A stretch of 32,147 bases of DNA, taken from the NCBI GenBank assembly GCA_028377305.1, contig JAONJW010000030.1, forward strand, positions 1-32,147, read 5' to 3'. Under the pieces are notes generated by a model. That model was given only the letters and a program-made list of their open reading frames with translations, was not told where the DNA came from and ran no database searches. Shown here in pieces: positions 1 through 10,400 of this stretch (position 1 is its first letter; every line of letters starts with the position of its first letter). A program made the position numbers and the translations under genes. Source of the DNA: Prolixibacteraceae bacterium (lineage in GTDB: Bacteria > Bacteroidota > Bacteroidia > Bacteroidales > Prolixibacteraceae).

Positions 1-381
1 TTTGTTATTCACATCAACCACCTTGGTTTTCATCCCTATATAGGAAAAACTCAATTGTTTGGTTTTATCATTTACCTTGATAGTGAATTTACCATCCACA
101 TCAGTGATGGTCCCTGATGTTTCTCCAACAACTGCAACAGAAACACCAGGTAGCGTTTCTCCCGTTTCATCGGTTACAATACCTTTTATGACCTTCTGTT
201 TTTGTTGGGTAGATTGAACTTGATTCTGTAAGTTCAATGAATTGCTATTTTGTTTTGTTTCAGCATAAGATGCATTGACTCCTAAGATTAATGCAAATGA
301 AGCGTAAGTTATTCTTTTTATAACAGGCACAACGTAGGTAGCTGTCCTATTATAAAAATAACCAATGTTAGTTACTTTCAT
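1..381 (-). CDS. SusC/RagA-type TonB-linked outer membrane protein, N-terminus only
   Basis: A 127-codon frame read on the minus strand from ATG at 381 to the window edge; the rest lies outside. Residues 1-40 are an N-terminal extension plus hydrophobic stretch ending near SYAET, plausible as a signal peptide. From about residue 64 it matches the carboxypeptidase-regulatory-like (CarboxypepD_reg-like) plug-proximal domain of SusC proteins: KGIVTDETGETLPGVSV, then GTITDVDGKFTIKV and the LSFSYIGMKTK strand. In the family this domain precedes the TonB plug and beta-barrel of a receptor importing glycans or peptides. Whether a SusD partner follows cannot be seen. No Bacteroidota promoter was found close upstream, so the transcript may have a long leader or the start region may be regulated at a distance. 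The domain call is firm; the substrate is unknown. Confidence 0.85.
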   Translation of the reverse strand, partial: MKVTNIGYFYNRTATYVVPVIKRITYASFALILGVNASYAETKQNSNSLNLQNQVQSTQQKQKVIKGIVTDETGETLPGVSVAVVGETSGTITDVDGKFTIKVNDKTKQLSFSYIGMKTKVVDVNNK

Positions 382-1051
382 GTATTGACGAATTAGTTGG
401 TTTATTGATTTTAGCGTTATTAGAGTATCCAAAACACTGATTAAAACTAACTAGGACCCAAACATCAAAACATGACAGATGTCATTTATTTTAGAGTGTG
501 GATTATTAACAGTGGCATCTATTTTATGTTATATAATAGCTATTCTACATGATATACCCCCAAATTAATCGCCCACTAATGACTGAAACACAAACATTTA
601 CAATCTTTACTCTTTTTCAGAATTTAAACATTTTAGACTATTGTAATTTTAATCAAACAATATGCGAAATCGATTTAACAGATACCTCAAAATAGAAGAG
701 GAACAATCTTATCAAAAATAAACAGTATCCCATATAAGGTTATTTTGACATGGTTAATAGGGGGAGGATTATCTTCAATTGAGATGAATTATTGATTTCA
801 CATGAGAATATATTTTCAAACATTAACACCTTTCAATATCATTTTAACAATACATAAGTGACTGATCTCAACTATGCGTTTCACTCTGCACGATACAATG
901 TCTATTTTTTTATATAATCAATAGTCTTTTTTAATTCTTTAAATCTTTTCTCCTTATAATTTAACCTTATTTCATGATAACAATTATTAATAATGGGATA
1001 TCAAATTTAAAGAATACACTGGTATGCCTCTTTTGCCGGATAACAGTTGTA
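382..1051. other. 670-bp AT-rich intergenic region without a recognisable gene
   Basis: This stretch separates the SusC-like gene start from the CobW gene's 3' end, both on the minus strand. I found no convincing reading frame, tRNA or rRNA. It contains a short inverted repeat at 472-485. Two loose minus-strand matches to TAnnTTTG occur at 713-720 and 1002-1009, neither with a well-placed TTG -33 element. It may hold the promoter and leader of the receptor gene, but nothing decides this. Confidence 0.4.
472..485. promoter_or_regulatory. Short inverted repeat upstream of SusC-like gene (possible operator)
   Basis: ATGACA-GA-TGTCAT is a 6-bp perfect inverted repeat with a 2-bp spacer, lying 91 bp upstream of the receptor start codon. 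The size and symmetry would suit a dimeric regulator, but a 6+6 match can occur by chance in AT-rich DNA. Regulatory function is inference only. Confidence 0.2.
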
Positions 1052-2029
1052 TTATGACAGCAGTAATTTAAGTTCCTCAACTATAGGGCTATTATCGATT
1101 TTTGCACCTATAATTACTATTTTACTCTCTCTTATTTCATTGGTGTCCCAAATGTTCCCTAAGGATGTATGAAAATCATCTCCTACCGACTGAAGTATCA
1201 ATTTATTATTCATATCATGAATACTCAAAATTGACTTTATTCTTAGAATATTGCCCTTATTGCGCTTCAAAAGATTATCGAACCAACGAGAGATCTTTTC
1301 GACATCAAATTGTCCAGGTATCGTATAACTAATGGTTTGGATTTGATGAGTGTTGGACGGAGTCAATGGGGTGAATGAAATGGATGAGAAATCAACAATA
1401 TCCTTCTCCACTCTGCTTGGATCATAGCTGCCAATATTTAGCATCTCAGACTCTTCGAACTTACCATAGGTTGTATGTTCAAATCTAGCCAATGGGTTAA
1501 TATTCTGAAGCTGTTCAGCAATCGCTTTGAGATCACATTCATTTACAAGGTCACACTTGTTTATAAAGATCATATCTGACTTTGAGATCTGCACACGGAC
1601 CTCTTCAAAGTTGGGAAGACGCTTCATAAAAGTTGTTGCATCCACTAAACCAACCACACCATCAAGATGAAAATAGCGTTGTACACGAGCCCCTGAGAAC
1701 ATATTAATGACTTGACCGATATCTGCCATTCCCGTTGCTTCAATTAATACATGATCGTATGTTACTCTAGAAAGGATTATACTATTGAGCATGGTGCCAA
1801 GCTCTGTATTAAGAGAACAGCAAATACATCCTCCGGTTAACTCAAAGACGCTATTCTTAGAACTGGTTTTAACGAGGTCTCTATCAATATTGATATCCCC
1901 TACTTCATTTTCTATGATCAAGAAATTCTTCTTTCTGTTTTGACAAAGAATTTCATTCAGAAGTGTTGTTTTCCCTGCTCCAAGAAAACCTGTAATAATC
2001 GTTACAGGCATAGTTGTCATCTCTCTCAT
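1052..2029 (-). CDS. CobW/COG0523-family GTP-binding metallochaperone
   Basis: A 325-residue G3E-family P-loop GTPase. The Walker A motif GFLGAGKTT is at residues 14-22, followed by the switch region IENEVGD (39-45). The family's metal-binding CxCC is at C68-I-C70-C71, and the guanine-specificity motif NKCD lies near residue 158. The C-terminal ~90 residues form the CobW_C-like domain. Family members deliver metals, often zinc, to client enzymes; which metal is used here cannot be told. Three in-frame ATGs lie close together (residues 1, 4 and 7). MTTMPV or MPV immediately before the beta-strand leading to the P-loop is more typical than the longest start. It stands alone, 245 bp from the terminated upstream gene, so it probably has its own promoter. 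Confidence 0.9.
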   Translation of the reverse strand: MREMTTMPVTIITGFLGAGKTTLLNEILCQNRKKNFLIIENEVGDINIDRDLVKTSSKNSVFELTGGCICCSLNTELGTMLNSIILSRVTYDHVLIEATGMADIGQVINMFSGARVQRYFHLDGVVGLVDATTFMKRLPNFEEVRVQISKSDMIFINKCDLVNECDLKAIAEQLQNINPLARFEHTTYGKFEESEMLNIGSYDPSRVEKDIVDFSSISFTPLTPSNTHQIQTISYTIPGQFDVEKISRWFDNLLKRNKGNILRIKSILSIHDMNNKLILQSVGDDFHTSLGNIWDTNEIRESKIVIIGAKIDNSPIVEELKLLLS

Positions 2030-2194
2030 ATATTAATCAATCTTCGGTTCACCTCAACAACCTCTGTTCAATGCAATATTGCGCTTTGCTTCTTTGACAG
2101 TCAAGTTGCCCATTGCAAGATAATAAATTAGGTCATAACACATAAAGGTCTTTTATTAATCAATGTATTCCTTGCAAGCTTTTTATGCTTAGAC

Positions 2195-2234
2195 ACAAAA
2201 AGGACTCTCGTATTAGATAGAGAGTCCTTTTTGT
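2195..2234 (-). terminator. Intrinsic terminator of the tricorn-like protease gene
   Basis: A perfect 15-bp stem (2195-2209 with 2220-2234) encloses a 10-nt loop. Its core AGGACTCTC/GAGAGTCCT is flanked by A and T runs, so transcripts from either strand would end in U-rich sequence. It sits about 40 bp past the stop of the protease gene on the minus strand and insulates the downstream CobW gene. Confidence 0.85.
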
Positions 2235-2274
2235 AATAATTCCTAAGGTAGGATAAAACTAAGTTGTATATGAA

Positions 2275-5200
2275 TTATTTCGTTTTATCAGGAAATACAG
2301 GGATTGCTGGATGCTTTGGTGGATTATTTTTAATCTGATCTAATACCACCTCAATGGCTTTGTTGAGCTGTGCGTCTTCACCATTATACTCTTTATGCGG
2401 ATCATTCTCAACAATGATATCTGGTGTAACACCACGGCCTTCAATAATAAATTCCGAACCGTCGGATGCATAAGGCGCATAAGAAGGAGTTACAATGTGA
2501 CCTCCGTCAACACAACGAATATATCCAGAGTAGCCCACAACACCACCCCATGTGCGTGTACCAATAATGGTTCCTAATTTATTCTTCTTGAAACGATAAG
2601 GGAAGAGGTCTCCATCAGAAGCAGAATACCCATTACACAACAGCACCTTCGGTCCTACATGTGTTCCTACAGGGCTTACGTCTCCCTCTATTTGATTGGT
2701 ATGCATCGTGTAAAAAGTAGGAGTACGCTTCAATCTTTCTGTAATCATTGGTGAGACATTGCCACCACCATTAAAACGATCGTCAATGATCAAACCCTCT
2801 TTCTTCAACTGAGGATAATAAAGGCGTGCAAACATATTTAGACCATTGACTCCCATATCAGGAATATGGATATACCCCACTTTTCCTTTGGTCGCTCTGT
2901 TTACCTTATCGATGTTTTGTTGCACCCAATTATAGTAATACAACTCATCTTCACTTGCCAAAGGCTTCACATATATGGTTCTAGCACCTATTGTCGTAGG
3001 TTTTTTATTGACAGTCAAAGCGACTGTTTTATTTGCCTTACCAATTAGCCCCTCATAGATTGAACCTAATTCTTTCACCTCTTTATGGTTTATCGCAATG
3101 ATATAGTCTCCATCTTTTACCTCTAATCCCGGAGTAGTTAACGGTGAACGTAATTTCTGATTCCATTTAGGTGCTTTAAGTATTTCTTTAATTAGAAAAT
3201 AGCCTTGCGTAGACTTCTCTATCTGTGCCCCAAGATAACCACCATAAATACGTTTAGGCTCTGGATGTTTCCCATTGGCAGAGTAAGCATGACCAACATT
3301 GAGTTCCCCGATCATCTCTCCAATCACAAACGTTAGATCGGAACGATGATTTACATAAGGGACCAACTGCTGATACTTGTCATGTACCTTTTGCCAATCC
3401 ACTCCATGCATGTTTTTGGCATAGAAATAATCACGCATCTGTCTCCAACATTCGTTGTAGATTTGCATCCACTCCTGACGAAGATCTAGTTCTCCTTGCA
3501 TTTGAGATGTATCTACAACCTTATCCGCTTTACCAGGTTGCTTTAATGAATTAAGCACATTTATACGTCCTTTGTTTAAAGTAACGAACTGCTTCATGTC
3601 ACTGGTTGGACTCCATGAAAACTGACCTATCTTTTTCTCTTGCTTATCTGCAAGATTGTAAGAATAAACACTCCACGAATCATCATTTCTATAACGATTA
3701 TAGTAGATCAATTTACCATCGGAATAGATGTTCCAGAAATTACCTGCTTTTACCGAAAGTATCACCATACGATCACTTGGATTGGTAAAATCGATCGAGA
3801 CAAATTTATCTTTGTTATTCTTATCTGTTTTCTTATTCGATTTCTTGTCTACTTCACTCTTTTTATTTTGCTTGACCAACGCTGTTGTGATTGGATCATT
3901 CTTCAGCTCAAAAGGAGATGCAACATCTTTATTCAGCATAAAGAGACATAGATTATACATATTGCTATACGCATGATTCCACTCTGTATTACTGTAAGTA
4001 GGTTGGAAATTCTGACGGGTTGGGAAGATCAGATATTTGCCATCCAAACTAAACGAAGGGGTTCCAATATCGCTCCATCCATCAGTGATATACTGAACTT
4101 TATTGCCTTCTAAACTATAAATAGCCATCCGATCCATCGGTTTGTGTGGTTCTACAAAAGAGATCCAACGACTGTCAGGAGACCACGATACACGTTGATA
4201 TACTTGCTGACCCGAATGCGCTACTTTTACTATTTTATTGCGTTCAACATCAATATAGTGTAGGTTATTATTTTTATCACCAAAAGAGATCTTTTTACTA
4301 TCTGGCGACCACTGTAGGTTATATAGATAGCTCTTAATCTTTGGTGTTAAACAGCGCTCTTTATTGGTTTTTATGTCAAAATACCAAATGCGAAACTCTC
4401 CATCTTTATCCGAAAGGTATGCATAAGCGTGACCATCAGGAGCCCACTCTGCAGAACGATCATTGGCACCAGAATTATTTGTTAAATTATAAGTAACACC
4501 CTCTTTCACTGGAACCGAGAATAGCTCTCCACGAGCATTAACCAACAGACGTTGCCCTTTATTGGCTAGACTTACCTCTTGAATTTCTTTGCTATAGTTG
4601 TACCAACTGCTACGGGCATAAACTTGGTCATTATGGATATCGACATTAATCTTTACTGTTTTGCCTGTTTTGATATCATAACGCATCAAGTATCCCCCTT
4701 TAGTGAACACAATATTCTGATTATCAAACCCAGGAAAACGAATATCGTAATCAGTAAAATTGGTTAATTTCTTATCTTCTTTAGTCTGTGTATTATATGC
4801 AAATAGATTGGTGGTACGATCTCGATCAGAGATATAGTAGATTGTATTCCCAATCCACATCGGAATAATATCTTGGTGGTTATTCTTAATAATTCGATTC
4901 ACTTCACCTTTTTTAGTGTCATAAATCCAGATATCATCAGCCATTCCACCTTCGTAATACTTCCATGTACGGAACTCTCGAAAAACTTTATTCATGGCAA
5001 GTTTATCTCCAGTGGAATTATAAGAACAGAATCCACCCGACTCTAAAGGAAGTTGTTTAACCTCTTTGGTTTTGATGTTTACTGTGTATAACTGTCCAGT
5101 AAAACTACCCCCTGTTTGCCAACGAGAACGAAAGACCACCTCTTCACCATTAGGAGTCCAGCCCATCACAATATTATTAGGTCCCATACGATCTCCTACA

Positions 5201-5535
5201 TCATCACGTTTCAGGGTTGGCGTAAAAGTCAATCGTTGTGGGACACCACCATTGGAATCAATAAGATATACCTCTGTGTTTCCATCATATTGTCCAGTAA
5301 ATGCAATATGTGTTCCTTTAGGAGAGAAGCGTGCAAACAGCTCATATCCTATATCCGAAGTTAATTGTCGTGCAGTTCCCCCACTACTTTCTACAGTATA
5401 TAGGTTTCCAGCATAGCTAAATACAACATGATCTCCTGAGATGTCCGGGAAACGCATCAGTCTTGCCTCTTTAGCTTGCATTTGCAGAATCATCGCTCCC
5501 ACCATCATCGACAGTAAAAATAATCTACGTATCAT
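2275..5535 (-). CDS. Tricorn-like S41 peptidase, exported
   Basis: 1086 residues with a signal peptide (about 1-21, ending MQAKEA). Residues 25-600 hold repeated PD40/TolB-type propeller blades such as ARFSPKGTHIAFTG and WAPDGHAYAYLSD. A Lys-rich linker follows (~590-615), then the tricorn C1 region, a PDZ domain (~780-870, with GDYIIAINHKEV) and the C-terminal S41 protease core (~900-1070). The catalytic set is intact: His749 in NVGHAYS, Ser973 followed by Asp974 in GYSASDGDLFPY, and Glu1032 in EGRGVTPD. These sit close to His746, Ser965 and Glu1023 of archaeal tricorn. Length fits the family. In Bacteroidota these enzymes are thought to degrade peptides in the periplasm; the signal peptide agrees. 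It is monocistronic, divergent from the chitinase gene and followed by a strong terminator. Confidence 0.93.
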   Translation of the reverse strand: MIRRLFLLSMMVGAMILQMQAKEARLMRFPDISGDHVVFSYAGNLYTVESSGGTARQLTSDIGYELFARFSPKGTHIAFTGQYDGNTEVYLIDSNGGVPQRLTFTPTLKRDDVGDRMGPNNIVMGWTPNGEEVVFRSRWQTGGSFTGQLYTVNIKTKEVKQLPLESGGFCSYNSTGDKLAMNKVFREFRTWKYYEGGMADDIWIYDTKKGEVNRIIKNNHQDIIPMWIGNTIYYISDRDRTTNLFAYNTQTKEDKKLTNFTDYDIRFPGFDNQNIVFTKGGYLMRYDIKTGKTVKINVDIHNDQVYARSSWYNYSKEIQEVSLANKGQRLLVNARGELFSVPVKEGVTYNLTNNSGANDRSAEWAPDGHAYAYLSDKDGEFRIWYFDIKTNKERCLTPKIKSYLYNLQWSPDSKKISFGDKNNNLHYIDVERNKIVKVAHSGQQVYQRVSWSPDSRWISFVEPHKPMDRMAIYSLEGNKVQYITDGWSDIGTPSFSLDGKYLIFPTRQNFQPTYSNTEWNHAYSNMYNLCLFMLNKDVASPFELKNDPITTALVKQNKKSEVDKKSNKKTDKNNKDKFVSIDFTNPSDRMVILSVKAGNFWNIYSDGKLIYYNRYRNDDSWSVYSYNLADKQEKKIGQFSWSPTSDMKQFVTLNKGRINVLNSLKQPGKADKVVDTSQMQGELDLRQEWMQIYNECWRQMRDYFYAKNMHGVDWQKVHDKYQQLVPYVNHRSDLTFVIGEMIGELNVGHAYSANGKHPEPKRIYGGYLGAQIEKSTQGYFLIKEILKAPKWNQKLRSPLTTPGLEVKDGDYIIAINHKEVKELGSIYEGLIGKANKTVALTVNKKPTTIGARTIYVKPLASEDELYYYNWVQQNIDKVNRATKGKVGYIHIPDMGVNGLNMFARLYYPQLKKEGLIIDDRFNGGGNVSPMITERLKRTPTFYTMHTNQIEGDVSPVGTHVGPKVLLCNGYSASDGDLFPYRFKKNKLGTIIGTRTWGGVVGYSGYIRCVDGGHIVTPSYAPYASDGSEFIIEGRGVTPDIIVENDPHKEYNGEDAQLNKAIEVVLDQIKNNPPKHPAIPVFPDKTK

Positions 5536-5611
5536 AAGACGTATTGTTTTGGTTTGAAAAAATAAGAATCCTTAAACGAAAAATAGATCGTTATATTCCG
5601 AATTCTCATAG

Positions 5612-7354
5612 ATGAATTATATTTGTCGTCCAATTACAAAAAATGTTATTTTGATTAGATCGCTATCATGCTTACTCTTTGGGATATTTATCTTATTATT
5701 TCTATCCTGTAATAGAGACGTTAAAACAACTGCAAAAGTTACAACTGTTCAGGTACTAAAGAAAAATAATCCACATCTAACAAAAGATTACCAAGCGAGA
5801 ATTGAAAAGGATCAAATCGTTTGGTCTTTAGATAAAAATCTTTTAGCAAAAGATGTGAAGATATCGTTCCAGTTCAATGGAGACACCATGTCTCCAAGCC
5901 CATCAACTCTATTTAATCTTCATAAAGATATTGACATCACTATAATCTCGGATACCAACCACATTGACAAAGCCATTTTTAATCACTATAGATTTAAATA
6001 TATCTCCTCTCCTAAGATAAGAAAAAGATCAAATAAGCGTAGTAAAGAATCAAAGACTATTTCGGCTCAACCTCTGATTATCGGCTACTTCCCTTCATGG
6101 AAAGAATATAACCCTACTCCAAATTCAGCTTTAAGAGAAGTTCCTAGTTGGATAAACCACCTCTTTATTGCCTTCGCCAAACCGGAGATGCGATATAGAA
6201 AAGGTAGTTTCTCTTTGAGAAATACAGGACTTCAGTTTCACTATCCCTCAAAAATAAATGGTAAACTACTTCGAAACACGATCAAGATCCTTCATGCAAA
6301 AGGAATTAAGGTGCTGTTATCCATGGGAGGAGGGACTTACTGCAACCACCTTAATTACTATAATATTCACTGGAATGAGATTAAAGCACTAGTAGATGAT
6401 ATGGGGTTTGATGGTATAGATTGGGATATTGAACCAAATGGGAGCTTTTATAGTATTGGAAACAAGAAATATGTAAAATTCTATAAGGATGTGATCCTCA
6501 AAAGTAGACGTATATTTCCTAGAGGGAAATATATTTTGGCATGTGCTCCGTCTGGTGTGGGCGCGTTGGGTGGAAGAGTACATAACGATACACAAAGCCC
6601 ATTCTCATATCAAAATAGGAACAATCTAACCAAAGAATCGGACTATTTCTTAAGAAAGAATACCTCAAAACATCAAGCAAACAAATGGATCTCTCTATAT
6701 GGATTCCGATCCACAGGCCATATGATCCCAGTATTTAAGAGTGTAGGTAAATTAATCGATATTGTGGCATATCAAGGATACAATATTGGCACGGCAAATG
6801 ATCGAACTATTCTCTATAACTCATATGCCTATTATGGACACTCTTATGGATTTAAGGTTGCAGCAGGAGTACATGTCCCACTAGAGGGTTGGGGTCCTTT
6901 TTTCCACTACGGAAGAAAGAATGTGGCACACCTCTCTTCTCATATCATGCGCTATAGATCCAAACGCCCTTTAGATGGAGTAATGGTATGGCATCTACTT
7001 CGTGAGGAATCGTTTAAAAGTAACCTAAAGATGTCTCAAATATGGAGAGACCTAAAATGGAAAATCTCTGGTGGAGGATCTACTTGTGGTTACGAATTTC
7101 TAAATATTGCAGACCAAATATTCAAAGGCAAAGAAGAGGCTGAAGTACTAAAAGATGCAAGGTATTATCATAAAGATCCTTTTATATCCATACAAAAGTT
7201 AAAACAGAAAAAAGCGATTCCACTATGGGATCGCAATCGTTACTATTCAAAAGGAGATATTGTTCGATATAATGGTCGTATATGGGAGGCTTCAAACTAT
7301 ACTCTTGACCAATACCCAAAAGCGAACAAAATAAGTGGTTGGGATATGAGATAA
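5612..7354 (+). CDS. GH18 chitinase-like lipoprotein with C-terminal CBM5/12-like domain
   Basis: 580 residues. The N-terminus has a hydrophobic segment ending in the lipobox LFLSC with Cys33, implying lipid anchoring. Residues ~45-130 resemble a small all-beta domain common in Bacteroidota surface proteins (weak call). The GH18 barrel runs from about 152 (IIGYFPSWKEY) to 490. It has the SMGGG strand near 235 and the family's DxxDxDxE motif as DGIDWDIE, residues 267-274, with Glu274 as the expected acid/base. The last ~45 residues (PLWDRNRYYSKGDIVRYNG, then RIWEAS) match the chitin-binding CBM5/12 fold. The family hydrolyses beta-1,4-GlcNAc polymers, or host N-glycans in endo-GlcNAcase relatives; the chitin-binding tail favours chitin. 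The next gene starts 64 bp downstream, so the two are probably co-transcribed. Confidence 0.88.
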   Translation: MNYICRPITKNVILIRSLSCLLFGIFILLFLSCNRDVKTTAKVTTVQVLKKNNPHLTKDYQARIEKDQIVWSLDKNLLAKDVKISFQFNGDTMSPSPSTLFNLHKDIDITIISDTNHIDKAIFNHYRFKYISSPKIRKRSNKRSKESKTISAQPLIIGYFPSWKEYNPTPNSALREVPSWINHLFIAFAKPEMRYRKGSFSLRNTGLQFHYPSKINGKLLRNTIKILHAKGIKVLLSMGGGTYCNHLNYYNIHWNEIKALVDDMGFDGIDWDIEPNGSFYSIGNKKYVKFYKDVILKSRRIFPRGKYILACAPSGVGALGGRVHNDTQSPFSYQNRNNLTKESDYFLRKNTSKHQANKWISLYGFRSTGHMIPVFKSVGKLIDIVAYQGYNIGTANDRTILYNSYAYYGHSYGFKVAAGVHVPLEGWGPFFHYGRKNVAHLSSHIMRYRSKRPLDGVMVWHLLREESFKSNLKMSQIWRDLKWKISGGGSTCGYEFLNIADQIFKGKEEAEVLKDARYYHKDPFISIQKLKQKKAIPLWDRNRYYSKGDIVRYNGRIWEASNYTLDQYPKANKISGWDMR

Positions 7355-7418
7355 TAGATAAACAAATCATAATGATCGATTGTTCTATTTTAAGATATGA
7401 CAGAAACACAGATCCATT

Positions 7419-10400
7419 ATGAAAAAAACTCTATTCCTAATTGCTTTACTCATTACAGTATTCACTTCTTTAGCACAAACCGAAGAAACATTTACATTTG
7501 AAGAAAACAATAATGCTTTTGCATCTTATTTTGAGAATGAAAGAGAAATCAGTTTCCAGAATCACTTTGAAATACATGGGAGTATTCTAGATCAAATTGG
7601 TGTCTCAAGTTACCATGCTGTGGGCAATGATGGAATGTCACCTATATCCAGTAAGATTGGTGGATTCTATATGTATTATACCAACTTCTATCTTAAGAGA
7701 TTCTATATCAAAGTCACCAACCAAGATAGAACCTCCATTGACAACACCAAGGATATCTATTTAAATGGATATCACTTCTCTAACATTGTTTTTAAATATA
7801 AAATACCTAAATCCGCTTATAATACAGACCTCAATGTCAATAACGGCTACACATTAATTGATCTTTCTACTATTGCTGGACTGAATCTTGATAATACAAT
7901 TCTTGATGAAATTATATTTGAAGATCAAACCAAAACAGCATATATATACATAGATGACGTAGTTTATACCGCACAAAGTTATAATGACGAAGTTTTTCCT
8001 CTTATGCAAATGCCAGAAGTTTCAAATGTACAAACAAACAGCGTCGATGTATCGAGTGAATTTATTGTAGCGAAACCATTTAATGAGCGTGGTTTTGTAT
8101 ATTCGACTACTGATGAGACACCTACTCAAGATGAAGGCGGTACTATAATTCCTGTTACTGAAGGTAATATTTTTGAAGCATTTACAGCAACTTTAGTAAA
8201 TATGGATGTAGATGCAACCTACTATGTTAGTGCATACGTAAAAACAGATGATGGAACAAGATACTCATTTCCAATCTCAACAATGTCAGGGGCATCATCA
8301 GTAATGAGACTAAGCTCTAACGGTGAAGATATTTTTAATAATTCAACAACGACTTCAACAACTAATAATACAGACATGGGATCTGCACTGGTTGGAGGAA
8401 GTATCAGCCACTCCTATACCATCTCAAATATTGGAAATGAAACCTATGACATAACAAGTCGTCCCTTAATGAATAGAGAAATATTAGATGACGTTTTTGA
8501 TATTACGGAACCGATAATCTTTAATTCAATAAATGCCTCTGAATCTGAAGATTTTACAATCTCAGCATCAAGCTCTTCTATTGGTATATTTACCAATAAT
8601 ATTAAAGCAATAAACGGAACGAATACTGACTATACTTTTCCTATAAAAGCCACCTTTTACGATAAACCAACATTCTCTGGGTACACCTTCTATAGTTATG
8701 TAGAAGATAGTGTAGAGATAACAGTCACAGTGAAACCTAATTTCTCTCCTACCTCAATCCAGCTGAACTATGGCGTCACCATGAGTACACAACAAAACAA
8801 ACAGCTCAGCGGAACACTCTTTTCAGAAAGTAACTCCAATACCTTTGTGATGCGATTTCCAATTCTTTCATGGGGGACCAACCACTATTATAAGCTAACA
8901 GCTACAAACGATGGTGGAGAAACAGTATCCTCCCTCTACTTCCTTTCCACCCCTACATTAGACCCTGTGATTACCACCAACCAAACGATCACATTGGATG
9001 AAGGTGCTACAAAAGTAATCAGCAATACAGAGTTATTGTTAATAGACCCGAACGGTCAAGAGGTTAAATTCACATTGCTATCGGAACCAAACCATGGAGA
9101 TATTTCTAGAAATGGAGAGTCGCTAGCGATCAACGAATATTTCACACAATCTGAAATCAACCTAGGTGTGGTATCCTATGTCCATGATGGAACACACACA
9201 TCTGAAGATAGTATTATCGTGGAGATAAGCAACAATAGTGTCACACTAGATCCTACCACAATATTATTCGCAATAAACACAGTCAATGACCTTCCTATAG
9301 GAATACCACAATCTCGGATTGGTGAAGAGGGCCTCCCAATTACTTTTACGACAAACCATTTCACAGACAATACCTTTGACGAGGAGCAAGATGCATTACT
9401 GAAGATAAAGATTACGACACTCCCAACCTCAGGATCATTTCAATTAGGTGATGACGATATCACACTAAACCAAGAAATCCCTATTGCGGAGACTGCTAAT
9501 ATCACCTATTTAAATAGCATAGAAGGAACCAATAGCTTCCAGTGGACTGCTTTTACCAATGCCTATGCAGCCCAAAGTACACCTGTAACGATGACCATAA
9601 GTGCAGATGCCACTCCTCCCATAATTACCGCATGGAATCTAAATATAACAGAGGATGAAACAACTGCTATTCCTAGCAACATTTGGACAGAAAACTACTC
9701 CGATGCGATTCCACTAACAAAGATCGCGATCATCACAATAGAAGATGGCATTACCATTCAACTCAGTGGACAAGACTTAACCGCTCCAGTAGAAGTATTA
9801 GCGTCCGATCTCGAGAACCTTCAGGTTATTCCAGATCCAAATTTTAACGGTGTCGTAACCAACCGCTGGGATGCTTCAGATGGCAACCTATACACCGATG
9901 GAGATCAACAATGGACGATTACAATAGCTCCAGTAGATGATCTTCCAACGGCTGGAACCATTAATCTATATGGTACAGAAGACACTGAAATAGCTATCGA
10001 AAGCATCACACTAGGCTCCATATATGACGATGTCGATTCTGATGGGTTAACCCACGTTTTATTTGATCTAACCAACTCCAGTGGCACGCTGACATTAAAT
10101 GGAATAGATGTTGCCACTACACCTATCTCGGTAACAGACCTCGACCAGTTAATCTACACACCTGCTCCAAACATGTATGGAACAGAAATCGATTCTATTC
10201 ACTATAAAGTTATGAATATTAATGGTGAGAGTTTCGATAACTACCCTATCTATATCACTCTTTCAGAAGTCGATGACCCTCCTACAAATCAACCATTTAA
10301 CATCTCACTCAGAGAAGATGATGTTTTTTCTTTCACTTTCTCTCAGTTCAACCAAAACTATAATGATATAGAACAAGCCATTCAAAGTAAAATTAAAATC

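Noticed and set aside
1002..1009. Minus-strand TAAATTTG as promoter of the SusC-like gene
   Set aside because: It matches the -7 consensus but lies about 620 bp from the start codon and lacks a placed -33 element; AT-rich DNA gives such matches by chance.
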